Assembly: GCA_964492845.1 (NCBI GenBank) | Contig: CAZBMZ010000025.1 | Span: 1-64,000 of the forward strand | Direction: 5' to 3' | Origin: JADJPF01 sp964492845 | GTDB lineage: Bacteria; Acidobacteriota; Blastocatellia; Chloracidobacteriales; JADJPF01 | Length of the DNA stretch: 64,000 nucleotides | Part shown: positions 8,728 through 17,273 of the stretch, piece after piece | How positions within the stretch are numbered: the stretch's first letter is position 1 | Layout of the letters: each line of letters opens with the position of its first letter | Program-made: the position numbers and the translations under genes | The notes under the pieces: model-generated | What the model saw: only the letters and a program-made list of their open reading frames with translations | Told to the model about the DNA's origin: nothing | Databases searched by the model: none

Positions 8728-9609
8728 TTACTTAGTTATCCCATTATCAACTATTTTTCCATTATCACTAATAGTTTGAAATGAAATATCTTTATCATTA
8801 ATTTCTACTAGCATAAAGTGCCATCCTACATAACTTTCTGCACGAAATGGGCTTTTTACATCAACATCATAAAGAGTTGCACCACCGCCGCCAGTTACAA
8901 AGTGTTGGACTCCATTTTGCAAATAGGTTCGTTCATAAATATGGTCATGTCCAGCAAATGCAACATTTACTTTATATTTAACAAGCAATGGTTCAAGAAC
9001 TTTTCTTAGTGCTAGAGCAGAACCATGATGAGTACCTGAAGAATAAAGGGGATAGTGGAAAAGAGCTATTTTCCATTTTGCTTTACAAAGTTTAAGAGAA
9101 TTTTCTAGCCAAGCCATTTGTTTATTGCTTAGGTTGGTAACATCTAGCATAAAAAATTCTACTAGTCCTTGGCCGCGTTTTATTGAATAAAATTCCCGTC
9201 CATCCATATTAAATAATGGATATCGAATTTGATCTTGTCGGCCTACAATCACATCATGATTTCCTAAAGTCGCAAAAAACTTAACATTATTTTTAAGTAG
9301 TCCAGAATAGACTTGTTCAAAAAATGCTGTATAAGATTGTTTATTGCCATCAGGATAGATGTTATCTCCAACAGTTAAAACAAAATCTATAGGCTTACTT
9401 TGATGAGCTAACAGCATTTGTTTAGCTACTCGAATTTGTGCAGGACTGCCACATCCCCAGTCACCAAGCACAACAAAACGGACTTGGTTTTTTACAGGAG
9501 TTGCTGTAATTAAGGAAGATGGACTAATTAAAGTGCTAGCAGCAATAGCACCAACGGATTTTATTATTTCACGACGGGAGATCAATAGTTGTGGTTTTTT
9601 TTGATCCAA
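8728..9609 (-). CDS. Tat-exported calcineurin-like (purple acid phosphatase-type) metallophosphoesterase
   Basis: The 293-residue protein has a twin-arginine signal (SRREIIKSVGA, about 11-21, then a hydrophobic stretch). All metallophosphoesterase motifs are present: GDWG (about 49-52), GDNIYPDG (about 82-89), GNHD (about 118-121), FHYPLYSSG (about 191-199) and GHDHIYERT (about 227-235). The order and the NIYPDG block fit the ACP5/purple acid phosphatase branch. It should act as a periplasmic or exported phosphomonoesterase with a dinuclear metal site. Substrate is not predictable. The gene is divergent from the coiled-coil gene at 9780. Confidence 0.88.
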   Translation of the reverse strand: MDQKKPQLLISRREIIKSVGAIAASTLISPSSLITATPVKNQVRFVVLGDWGCGSPAQIRVAKQMLLAHQSKPIDFVLTVGDNIYPDGNKQSYTAFFEQVYSGLLKNNVKFFATLGNHDVIVGRQDQIRYPLFNMDGREFYSIKRGQGLVEFFMLDVTNLSNKQMAWLENSLKLCKAKWKIALFHYPLYSSGTHHGSALALRKVLEPLLVKYKVNVAFAGHDHIYERTYLQNGVQHFVTGGGGATLYDVDVKSPFRAESYVGWHFMLVEINDKDISFQTISDNGKIVDNGITK

Positions 9610-9779
9610 AATTACACCTCTAAAAGAAAGTTAAATCTAACTATAGACTACCTTATAATATTGAATTTACAGCCAAATTAAGTGCTATAATAACAAACTT
9701 CTTTGTATTCATAAATAATAAGAAACCAATATAATTAGCTTTACTAGTGTATTTTATTTAGTGGGCAAAAGGTGAATTA

Positions 9780-10655
9780 ATGTCAAATCGTGATGTAAAT
9801 TACCTAAAAATGCTTTTTCAAAGCAACACTAACTTAGCCTTTATTGGGGTTATGGTGTTTGCTACGCTAGTTTTTAATAGCGGGTTTTTGTTTTTGTTAG
9901 TTGCTGGTGAGCTAGGACTTGTAATGTTATCTCAACTTGCCATTACACAAAAATACTTAGCAAAAAAAGCAGAGCTACTTCGGCAGCAGGAGCAAGAAAG
10001 ATTAGAACTTCAGATAATTGCTGGACTTGGGGAAAATTACAAAAATGATTTTTACCGTATGAAACAGCTTTGTGGAGAAATTGAACGACGTGCAGCAGAA
10101 GTACAAACTGATAAAACAGCTATGTTTGCTATGGATAATCTATCAGGTAAGTTAGTAGCTTTTCGTTCTGAGTATGTAAAAATGCTACGCGCTCATTACT
10201 TACTTTCTACGCGTAATTTTAAGTCTATGAAAAATAAAGTAGATGAGGAACTTAGGCGTTTAGAAAAAACTATTAGTAATGAGGAGTCTGCACAGGTTCG
10301 AGCAACGCTAGCACAAAACTTAAAAATCCTTCAACAACGTTCTACTAAACTAATTCAGCTTGCCGATCTAGTCCGGCTATTAGAAGCTAGATTGCAGGTT
10401 ATTCGCAATTCCTTGCAATTAATACAAGATGAGGTTTATAGTCTTACAAATGTTCGTGGTATTTCTGAAATGGTAGATGGGCTTTTAACTAACTTAGAAC
10501 TTAGTGATGAGTTTCGTTCTTATTATGACGATGTTTTAAGTGAAAAAAGCTTTTCAGGACTAGAAAGCAACAGTGATTTAGTCTTGGAGCCAGATTTTAA
10601 TTCCAACAATAAAAGCTATGATTCGCCTCAGCAAAGACAAAAAAATAGAATATAA
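9780..10655 (+). CDS. Membrane-anchored coiled-coil protein, first gene of the ABC/OmpA cluster
   Basis: The 291-residue protein has one or two N-terminal membrane segments (about 18-55: NLAFIGVMVFATLVF and LFLLVAGELGLVML), then a long, charged, mostly helical region (about 58-250) with coiled-coil character, and an Asn/Asp-rich tail. I do not recognise a named domain. It resembles in outline the XpaC-type partners of TelA proteins, but I see no sequence motif that proves it. AGGTG lies 4-8 bases before the ATG. It is 49 bases upstream of the next gene on the same strand; I infer that it scaffolds or regulates the transporter encoded downstream. Confidence 0.65.
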   Translation: MSNRDVNYLKMLFQSNTNLAFIGVMVFATLVFNSGFLFLLVAGELGLVMLSQLAITQKYLAKKAELLRQQEQERLELQIIAGLGENYKNDFYRMKQLCGEIERRAAEVQTDKTAMFAMDNLSGKLVAFRSEYVKMLRAHYLLSTRNFKSMKNKVDEELRRLEKTISNEESAQVRATLAQNLKILQQRSTKLIQLADLVRLLEARLQVIRNSLQLIQDEVYSLTNVRGISEMVDGLLTNLELSDEFRSYYDDVLSEKSFSGLESNSDLVLEPDFNSNNKSYDSPQQRQKNRI

Positions 10656-10704
10656 AAGCTATCAAAAAATTAATTAAAAAATCTATTAAAATATAAGGAG
10701 TAAT

Positions 10705-11541
10705 ATGTCTGGAAAACCAAAATCCCCAGCAGAATTAGAAAAAATGTTAAAGGAAATGGAGTCATTGTCTAAACCTAGTGAGACTCCAAAACCGACTCGT
10801 GAAGGCGGAGGAGCATTAAAGTCTTTGTTAGGGTTTTTTGTTAAAATCCATGATGATGAACAAGAGCAAACGCCTGCTAAAACAGCACCTCCAACAACAA
10901 CACAACCGCTTAATACTAAAACACAACCTTTATCTACTCCTAGCGGCAAAATTGAACCACCTGTTAAACGAGTTTCAGACTTAGTTAATGATGAGCCTCC
11001 CCCAAAATTTAACTCTCCTATTACACTTGACCAAGGAGAGGATTTATCTAGCAAAACTTTTGAAGAGATTTACTTACAAGCAGGTGTTGTTAATAATCAA
11101 CGTTCTGTTGATGAGATAATTAGCTTAATGCAAAGTCCTACAGTGGCTAATCAACCTCTTTCAGTAAAGGTAGTTGCTGTTAATTTAGCTTTAATGGCTA
11201 AGGGAACAAAAATAGATGACTATATTGCTGATGCAGTTCGTAAGGATCGTGCTTTAGATGCTTATCAATTAATGCTTAATGAACGTTCCAGAGAAGTAGA
11301 AGAAAAGACTAAAACGGGACTTGAGAAAATTCAAAAAGAAGTAGAAGAATATCTTAAGAAAAAGCAACAGGAAATGGAAAAACTTCGCGCCCAAGCTAGC
11401 GAAGCAGGCCGACAATCAGTTGAATTTTCTGTACGTCGTCAAGTAGAGGAACAACGCCTGGCAGATGCTATTAGTCCATTTTTAGAAGGTAAACCTAATC
11501 CGGTTTCTGTTGGAAATACACCAGAACGTTCAGATGTGTAG
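10705..11541 (+). CDS. Soluble Pro-rich/coiled-coil protein, second gene of the ABC/OmpA cluster
   Basis: The 278-residue protein has no signal peptide or membrane helix. An N-terminal short helix (AELEKMLKEMES) leads into a disordered Pro/Thr/Gln-rich linker (about 50-110). A helical domain (about 115-195, FEEIYLQAGV through AYQLMLNE) follows, then a highly charged coiled coil (about 195-255). AAGGAG lies 5 bases before the start. The family is unknown to me. Its position between the membrane coiled-coil gene and the OmpA fusion suggests that it belongs to the same complex. Confidence 0.65.
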   Translation: MSGKPKSPAELEKMLKEMESLSKPSETPKPTREGGGALKSLLGFFVKIHDDEQEQTPAKTAPPTTTQPLNTKTQPLSTPSGKIEPPVKRVSDLVNDEPPPKFNSPITLDQGEDLSSKTFEEIYLQAGVVNNQRSVDEIISLMQSPTVANQPLSVKVVAVNLALMAKGTKIDDYIADAVRKDRALDAYQLMLNERSREVEEKTKTGLEKIQKEVEEYLKKKQQEMEKLRAQASEAGRQSVEFSVRRQVEEQRLADAISPFLEGKPNPVSVGNTPERSDV

Positions 11542-11727
11542 CAATTAGGGTAAAAGTTATAAAGTTAACTTATTGTAAAGCAAAGCTATTAGCGTAAATA
11601 ACTTTTTAATCATTGCTAAAACAGTAGACTATTACTAACTAGTTCGCCCATAGCAAGGAATGTTTTTGGTGCTAAATTGACAAACGTTCTATTGCTAAAT
11701 TTCACAATATAAAAGCAGGAGGCGGTT

Positions 11728-13515
11728 ATGAGAGTAGGTCGATTTGAACTTGGCCCTGGCGCGATTATTTTAATTTTTTTAGTAATGGCAGGACTCGTTT
11801 ATGTTGGTTTAGATAAACTTGGTGTAATGGATAGGGTTAAAGACACTGTTAATCCACCAGGTGATAAAGTGGGAGATTCAAAAATCCCAGAAAAACGCGC
11901 TAATCTAGGTGATTACAAAGATATTCCAGGCTCAGAGGTAAAAGCCCCTGAAAAGACTACAGATAACCCAGAAGTAGTAATAGGGATTTGGACTTGGCAA
12001 ACTGTTAGCGGTTTGATTGATGCTGTAGGCGGCCCAGGCAAATCAGGCGACCATAAAGATAGCTGTTTATGCCAAGCAGGTATTACTAATACACAATTAG
12101 TAGTACAAAACGATACAGCAGAACAAGTTAAAGCCTTAGCAGCAGGTCAAATGCAGTTAGTTACCACTACAGGCGACCAATCAGCCGTTGATATTGCTGG
12201 AGCTAATAAATTACTTCGTGGTAATAAGGCAAAAGTAATTTGGAGTGGTGGCTATTCATTTGGCGAAGATTGTTTAATGGGGCCAGAATCTTGGAAAAAA
12301 GACCCTCAACTTGCTCGCGGTTCTGTAGTTGTTACGGCTATTCCTTATTGTGATTGGAATGTGACGGTAAATTGGGCAAGTGATAATCAAATTCCTGTTA
12401 ATCCTAATGAGGAAGTTTATGACCCTCAAGCAATTAATTTTGTTAATGCCGTAGACCATATTGAAGCAGCACAAAAATTTGTTAAAAATTCAAAAGTTAG
12501 CTTAACTAATGTTGCTACTAACAAAAAAGAAGATTTTTCTATTGACGCAGTTGCTACTTGGACACCAGGCGATGTTACAGCAGCTAAAGAGCGTTCAAAA
12601 GTAACTTATAAAGGCAAACAAGAAAAATTACAAAAAATTGTTTCTACCAAAGAATATAGCTATATGATGCCAAATATTTTATTTGGTAATGAAGACTGGC
12701 TAAATCAGCATAGGGATTATGTAAAAACCCTGCTTCGTTGTATTGCTCGTTCTAATGAAAAGATTAAAACCGATGATAATTATCTAAAAAATAGAATTGC
12801 TCCGCTTAATGCTTTAACTTTTAATGTTGAAGGTGCAGGGCCTACTTTTTGGTATGACTATTTCAAAGGTAAAACTGAGGATGATGTATTTTTAGGCGGT
12901 TCACGGGTTAATAATTTAGCAGAAGTTAAACATTTATTTGGACTTGCTAATAACGTTGCAATTGAACAAAGTATTTTTGGTATTACCTACACTGATCACG
13001 CAAAACGACTGCAAAAGATTTTACCTAATAGACTAGAAAGCTATGCTGCTGTTAAAGATGTTGTAGATTTAAGCTTTATCAAGGACATTTCCGACGAACA
13101 AAGCGCGACACCTGTTTATCAAGCTAAGTTTGAAGGTGGACAAAATACAGGAACAGTTGTAAGAGCTAATTATCAAATTACCTTTCCTTCCGGTTCTGCT
13201 GCTGTAACGTCTTCAGAAACTAAGGTGTTAGAGGAAATTCGTAGTTTATTAATTCGCGCAAATGATACTAAAGTAATACTTTATGGTCATACGGATAATT
13301 TAGGCGATGATGCAACTAATATGAGGCTTTCTAAAGAGCGTGCGGAGTCGGTTTGGCAATGGCTAAAGAAATCTGATCCAAGTGGTGTAAATATAAATGA
13401 TAATCGTTTGCAAACAATTGACGGTTTTGGCCCAACTAAACCTTTACCAAATAATCAAAATCGTGATGAAAAAGAACGTGCTTCTAATCGTCGTGTAGAG
13501 ATCGTCTTAAGGTGA
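11728..13515 (+). CDS. Membrane-anchored ABC substrate-binding protein fused to an OmpA domain
   Basis: The 595-residue protein has three parts. A single transmembrane anchor (about 10-30, PGAIILIFLVMAGLVYVGL) is not followed by a signal cleavage site. A periplasmic substrate-binding-like domain (about 60-440) has the opening VVIGIWTWQTVSGLIDAVGG, and LVVQNDTAEQVKALAAGQM is typical of NMT1/SsuA-type binders. An OmpA-type peptidoglycan-binding domain (about 478-595) has GHTDNLGDDATNMRLSKERAESV and ASNRRVEIVL, keeping the Asp and Arg residues that bind diaminopimelate. A GGAGG ribosome site precedes the ATG. Inference: the binder is held between inner membrane and cell wall and feeds the permease and ATPase encoded next. 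Confidence 0.85.
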   Translation: MRVGRFELGPGAIILIFLVMAGLVYVGLDKLGVMDRVKDTVNPPGDKVGDSKIPEKRANLGDYKDIPGSEVKAPEKTTDNPEVVIGIWTWQTVSGLIDAVGGPGKSGDHKDSCLCQAGITNTQLVVQNDTAEQVKALAAGQMQLVTTTGDQSAVDIAGANKLLRGNKAKVIWSGGYSFGEDCLMGPESWKKDPQLARGSVVVTAIPYCDWNVTVNWASDNQIPVNPNEEVYDPQAINFVNAVDHIEAAQKFVKNSKVSLTNVATNKKEDFSIDAVATWTPGDVTAAKERSKVTYKGKQEKLQKIVSTKEYSYMMPNILFGNEDWLNQHRDYVKTLLRCIARSNEKIKTDDNYLKNRIAPLNALTFNVEGAGPTFWYDYFKGKTEDDVFLGGSRVNNLAEVKHLFGLANNVAIEQSIFGITYTDHAKRLQKILPNRLESYAAVKDVVDLSFIKDISDEQSATPVYQAKFEGGQNTGTVVRANYQITFPSGSAAVTSSETKVLEEIRSLLIRANDTKVILYGHTDNLGDDATNMRLSKERAESVWQWLKKSDPSGVNINDNRLQTIDGFGPTKPLPNNQNRDEKERASNRRVEIVLR

Positions 13516-13542
13516 TTTAGTTGGCAACAATTATTTATTCTT

Positions 13543-13580
13543 AAATAGGCCAACAGAAGAAAAATCTGTGGCCTATTTTG
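13543..13580 (+). terminator. Terminator-like hairpin between binder and permease genes
   Basis: AAATAGGCCAACAGA (13543-13557) pairs with TCTGTGGCCTATTT (13565-13578), with one bulged A and a seven-base loop, followed by TTTG. It lies inside the cluster, between the OmpA-fusion gene and the permease. It probably lowers read-through so that the binder is made in excess, or protects the upstream mRNA end. Confidence 0.65.
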
Positions 13581-13599
13581 CTTAAGAGAAGGTTAAATT

Positions 13600-14499
13600 A
13601 TGGAAGATATTGCAAATGTTCAAATTACTGAATCTAAAGACAAAGCTAGCCCAATTAAAGAAGCTTTTCGTGTTTATGGTCAAGTCAGCAGACTAGTACG
13701 CTCTAATTTAATTATAATTTGGGGACTATTTTTTCTTGGACTTTGGCTTTTAAGTGTCGCGCTACGCAACAACATGACAGCAACCATAAGTTCTGCTGAA
13801 CTTTTAGATAATTGGCTTTATAACCTGGTTCGTCCTTTTCCGTCTCCTAATGAAGTAGCAGCAGCACTTTATAAAATGTGGTCAAGACAACAACTTCTAA
13901 GCCATGTTTGGGCAACAATAAAGCTAAATGTTGTTGGTTTAACATATTCTACTATTATTTCCCTAATTATTTCTTACTCAAGTGTTATCCCAATATTCCA
14001 ACCATTTAATAAAGTTGTTAAGTTACTGCGTTATATTCCATTTATAGGTTTTACTTTAATTTTCTTTTCTCTTTTTACAATTGGTTGGCCGACAAAAGTT
14101 GCAATGTTAACTACAGGAATGACATTTTTCCTGGTTACAAGTATGACTGATGCTGTAAATGCAATTCCTAGAATGAAATACGAGTTAGCAAAAGTTTTAG
14201 GTTATAACGATTGGCAAATTTTTTATAATGTAGTTGTGCGTCCAACTCTACCACAAATGATTGATATGGTTGCCCAAAATGCTGCAATAGGCTGGATTAT
14301 GATTACTTCTATAGAAACCTATAGCCGTAATGAAAAAGGCGTTGGAACACAACTTTATGCTTATTATTCAACAAATAACTTACCTGAAGTTTATGGTTTA
14401 TTAATTATTATAGGTATTATTGCCTTAGCCGAAGATGGAATTTTTTCTTTACTAAAACGCTATCTATTTCCATATAGCGTAATTGCTGAGCGAGGATAA
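13600..14499 (+). CDS. ABC transporter permease (BPD_transp_1, SsuC/TauC-like)
   Basis: The 299-residue protein has about six membrane helices (first near 38-58, NLIIIWGLFFLGLWLLSVAL). The EAA loop for ATPase docking is ELAKVLGYNDWQIFYNVVVRP (about 196-216). This architecture fits binding-protein-dependent inner-membrane components of the nitrate/sulfonate/taurine type. It starts 84 bases after the OmpA-fusion gene, beyond a hairpin, and 7 bases before the ATPase gene. The cytoplasmic N-terminus (about 1-35) is longer than usual. The transported compound is unknown. Confidence 0.88.
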   Translation: MEDIANVQITESKDKASPIKEAFRVYGQVSRLVRSNLIIIWGLFFLGLWLLSVALRNNMTATISSAELLDNWLYNLVRPFPSPNEVAAALYKMWSRQQLLSHVWATIKLNVVGLTYSTIISLIISYSSVIPIFQPFNKVVKLLRYIPFIGFTLIFFSLFTIGWPTKVAMLTTGMTFFLVTSMTDAVNAIPRMKYELAKVLGYNDWQIFYNVVVRPTLPQMIDMVAQNAAIGWIMITSIETYSRNEKGVGTQLYAYYSTNNLPEVYGLLIIIGIIALAEDGIFSLLKRYLFPYSVIAERG

Positions 14500-14506
14500 A
14501 AAATAA

Positions 14507-15382
14507 ATGGTAGAACGTGAAAAAGTTATAACCGGGCCACTAGATAAAATAGGGATTTTAGAGCCGCTACTTGTTTTAGATAATGTGTCTCAAGAGTTTA
14601 ACTTAAATAATGGTGTAAAATTTCCTGTTCTAAAAAACCTTTCTATGTCAATAAAAAACATTGAAAGTAAGCCTCAAATAGTTAGCATTTTAGGCCCTTC
14701 TGGAATCGGTAAAACTACAATACTTCGTATTGTTGCAGGCTTAGATCGTCCAAGTAGCGGACGGGTTTTAATTACAGAAGATAAACCCAATGTTATGAGA
14801 GATATAAGAATTGGTGATGTAGGCGTAGTTTTCCAAAAATACCCACTTTTTGATGATTTACCAGTGCTAGAAAATCTAATTCAGCCAGCAATTAGAGTTG
14901 CAAAACTAGATGCAAAAACGGCTCGTGAGCGAGCTATGCAGTATTTAGACCAATTTGGGCTTTTTGATCAAAGTTTGTCTTGGCCCGTTCAGCTTTCTGG
15001 CGGTCAACGTCAAAGAGTTGCAATCCTTCAACAACTTATTACAAATAAATACTTTATTATTTTAGATGAGCCTTTTTCTGGACTAGATCCAGTTAGCATA
15101 AGTAGTGCTATAAAGCTAATTACAGATATTGCTAATCAACATACCTTAAATACTTTTATTATAATTACTCATGATATAACTTCAGCTTTAATTATTTCTG
15201 ATACAGTTTATTTACTAGGTCGTGATAGAGATGAAAAAGGAGAAGTAATTCCAGGTGCGAAGATTATTAAAACCTATGATTTAATTGAGGAAGGAATTGC
15301 ATATCAGCGAAATATTGAAGATTTACCAAGATTTACAGAAATTCGTAAAGAAATTAAGCTAGATATTTTTCCTAAACTCTAA
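14507..15382 (+). CDS. ABC transporter ATP-binding protein (SsuB/TauB-like)
   Basis: The 291-residue protein shows Walker A GPSGIGKT (about 64-71), Q-loop VVFQKYPLF (about 108-116), signature LSGGQRQR (about 164-171), Walker B YFIILDEPFSGLD (about 183-195) and H-loop THD (about 223-225). It is the motor for the permease encoded 7 bases upstream. An N-terminal extension of about 20 residues and a C-terminal extension (about 255-291) go beyond the core domain and may contact the coiled-coil partners (inference). Confidence 0.92.
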   Translation: MVEREKVITGPLDKIGILEPLLVLDNVSQEFNLNNGVKFPVLKNLSMSIKNIESKPQIVSILGPSGIGKTTILRIVAGLDRPSSGRVLITEDKPNVMRDIRIGDVGVVFQKYPLFDDLPVLENLIQPAIRVAKLDAKTARERAMQYLDQFGLFDQSLSWPVQLSGGQRQRVAILQQLITNKYFIILDEPFSGLDPVSISSAIKLITDIANQHTLNTFIIITHDITSALIISDTVYLLGRDRDEKGEVIPGAKIIKTYDLIEEGIAYQRNIEDLPRFTEIRKEIKLDIFPKL

Positions 15383-15429
15383 AAACTAATATTATTGTGA
15401 CAGTTAAAAAAGCGTCAGGTGTTAAGTTT

Positions 15430-15477
15430 CCAAAATTAATACATTTAAGTTATAAATCAGGTGTAAGTTAATTTTGG
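15430..15477. terminator. Weak inverted repeat between convergent genes
   Basis: CCAAAATTAA (15430-15439) and TTAATTTTGG (15468-15477) are perfect inverted arms around a 28-base loop, between the ATPase gene and the convergent phzF-like gene. The AT-rich stem and long loop make it a doubtful terminator. Confidence 0.3.
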
Positions 15478-15488
15478 TTTAGAAGTTT

Positions 15489-16388
15489 TTAGATTAAAAA
15501 TTCGCCTTTTGCCATAAGAATCACATCACCACCAACTTTTATGGCAGAGATCGCACCATCATTAACTTCAAAAGTAGTAGTAAGTTTACTAGGACGACCA
15601 ATTTGATAGCCTTGCTCAGCAGCAACACGATATTTAGAGCCACGTTTTAGCATATTGTTCTTAAAAAGATAAGCTGTTAGGGGCCCTTGAGCCGAACCTG
15701 TTGCAGGGTCTTCATTGACTCCTAAGCCAGGAAAAAATGCTCGAACCTGAACTTGTGAACCTGCTTCGACGGTTTCGGTAGAAAAACAAATTAGTCCTTC
15801 TACGTGTAATTTTGCTAGTAAAGATTCTAGCACTGCACCGTTAGGACGAGCGCGTTCTAAAGCACGCATTGATTTTAAGGGGACGATAAAAAATGAAACT
15901 GCATTAGCAAAAATTTCTGGTGTATAAGGGGCTATATCATCAGTAGTTAAACAAAGACTAGCAGCAATGGTTGAAAGGTCTGAAACCGTGCCTCGTGATT
16001 GTGGAACAGGCTGTTCCATCACCGCACGACCGCGATTTGAGTCTTTTAAGTCTATTGAAACCCGTACTAGACCAGATTTTAACTCTAAAACTAGACTCTG
16101 ATCTTTGTCTAATTTAGCTGCGCCGGTTGCAGCCAAAAGAAAAGCCGTTCCTAATGTAGGATGACCGGCAAAAGGAAGCTCTGCATTAGGTGTGAAAATT
16201 CTTACAGATGCAGCAACTTCAGGAGATTTAGCCGGAAGTACAAAAGTAGTTTCGGAATAATTCATCTCTCTAGCTAATTGGGAAAATCGATTACGAGGAA
16301 TATCAGCGGCATCAGGAAAAACAGCTAATTGATTGCCAGCAAAGATTTTAGGTGCAAACACGTCTAGTATATAAAAGTTCATTGGCAT
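15489..16388 (-). CDS. PhzF family isomerase/epimerase
   Basis: The 299-residue protein has the family length. It shows the opening FYILDVFAPKIFAGNQLAVF, the catalytic glutamate block AREMNYSETTFVLP (about 39-52), the turn AELPFAGHPTLGTA (about 69-82) and the second-half block NEDPATGSAQGPL (about 226-238). PhzF proteins have a diaminopimelate-epimerase fold; the phenazine enzyme isomerises a dihydro-hydroxyanthranilate. No other phenazine genes are present, so this is one of the many stand-alone homologues with unknown substrate. An AAGGA site suits the first of two close ATGs. Confidence 0.92.
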   Translation of the reverse strand: MPMNFYILDVFAPKIFAGNQLAVFPDAADIPRNRFSQLAREMNYSETTFVLPAKSPEVAASVRIFTPNAELPFAGHPTLGTAFLLAATGAAKLDKDQSLVLELKSGLVRVSIDLKDSNRGRAVMEQPVPQSRGTVSDLSTIAASLCLTTDDIAPYTPEIFANAVSFFIVPLKSMRALERARPNGAVLESLLAKLHVEGLICFSTETVEAGSQVQVRAFFPGLGVNEDPATGSAQGPLTAYLFKNNMLKRGSKYRVAAEQGYQIGRPSKLTTTFEVNDGAISAIKVGGDVILMAKGEFLI

Positions 16389-16546
16389 ACTTAATTTTCC
16401 TTGTGAGGTTTAGAGATGAGCTTGTATTCTACCTGCTTTTTATGGAAATATAAACTACTCAAAAAAAGAAACTTTAACATTTTCGTTATGCAATCATAAC
16501 ATAAGCATTTTCCTAGTATTTACAAATTTTTATTTGGCAATCTTTT

Positions 16547-17239
16547 ATGGCAAAAACTATTACAATAAATCTACTGTTTTTTGGTGCTTGTCGGGAAATA
16601 GTTAGCACAAGCGAAATGTCAATAAATATATCAATAAATAGTACAATAAATGATGTTTTTATTGACTTAAAAAGTAAATACCCTGAGCTATCAAAATTTG
16701 GCGAAAGGCTTCTTTTTGCAGTAAATGAAGACTATGCAGACAAAACACAAGTGCTAGTTAATGGTGATAAATTAGCAATTTTTCCTCCGGTTTCAGGTGG
16801 TGCAGAAGATGATGAAAACACAGATATTTGTGAGCTAACACACTTAGAAATAGACTCTCGACAACTAGCTTTAAGAATAATTAGGCCAGGCGATGGAGCA
16901 ATTGTTACTTTTGATGGAGTTACTAGAGATAATAATAAAGGTCGCCAAGTTTTATTTTTAGAATATGAAGCTTACCAACCTATGGCAATTAAAAAAATGC
17001 AAGAAATTGCTAAAGAAGCCCATAATCTTTGGCCCATTGATAGAATAGTTTTAGTTCATCGTCTAGGACAGGTTTCCATTAGCCAAACTAGCGTTGCTAT
17101 TGTTGTGACTTCTGCACATCGCAAACCTGCTTTTGAAGCTTGTCATTTCTTAATTGATCGACTTAAACAAATTGTACCTATTTGGAAACGAGAGTTTTTT
17201 ACCGATGGTGCTGTTTGGGTTGATCCTGAATTACAATAA
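16547..17239 (+). CDS. moaX: Fused molybdopterin synthase MoaD-MoaE (MoaX-like)
   Basis: The 230-residue protein joins a MoaD ubiquitin-like domain (about 4-85, ending in FPPVSGG with Gly84-Gly85) to a MoaE domain (about 97-225, with VTFDGVTRDNNKG, HRLGQVSISQTSVAIVV, SAHRKPAF, and KQIVPIWKREFF containing the catalytic lysines). MoaD carries sulfur as a thiocarboxylate on its terminal glycine, and MoaE adds it to precursor Z in molybdenum cofactor synthesis. Here the GG is internal, so cleavage after Gly85 would be needed, as reported for mycobacterial MoaX. No other moa gene is nearby. Confidence 0.92.
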   Translation: MAKTITINLLFFGACREIVSTSEMSINISINSTINDVFIDLKSKYPELSKFGERLLFAVNEDYADKTQVLVNGDKLAIFPPVSGGAEDDENTDICELTHLEIDSRQLALRIIRPGDGAIVTFDGVTRDNNKGRQVLFLEYEAYQPMAIKKMQEIAKEAHNLWPIDRIVLVHRLGQVSISQTSVAIVVTSAHRKPAFEACHFLIDRLKQIVPIWKREFFTDGAVWVDPELQ

Positions 17240-17273
17240 ATGCTAACTAATTATAAATAATAGGTTTAACAAT

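Noticed and set aside
9661..9691. Possible promoter TTGAAT/TATAAT before the coiled-coil gene
   Set aside because: The spacer is 19 bases and the region is AT-rich enough for chance matches; not strong enough to list.
10686..11054. 122-residue minus-strand open frame opposite the Pro-rich coiled-coil gene
   Set aside because: Ser/Gly/Val-rich shadow of the biased codons on the plus strand; no start signal and no gene-like composition.
11677..11710. TTGACA before the OmpA-fusion gene
   Set aside because: A good -35 hexamer, but no convincing -10 lies at 16-18 bases; left unmarked.
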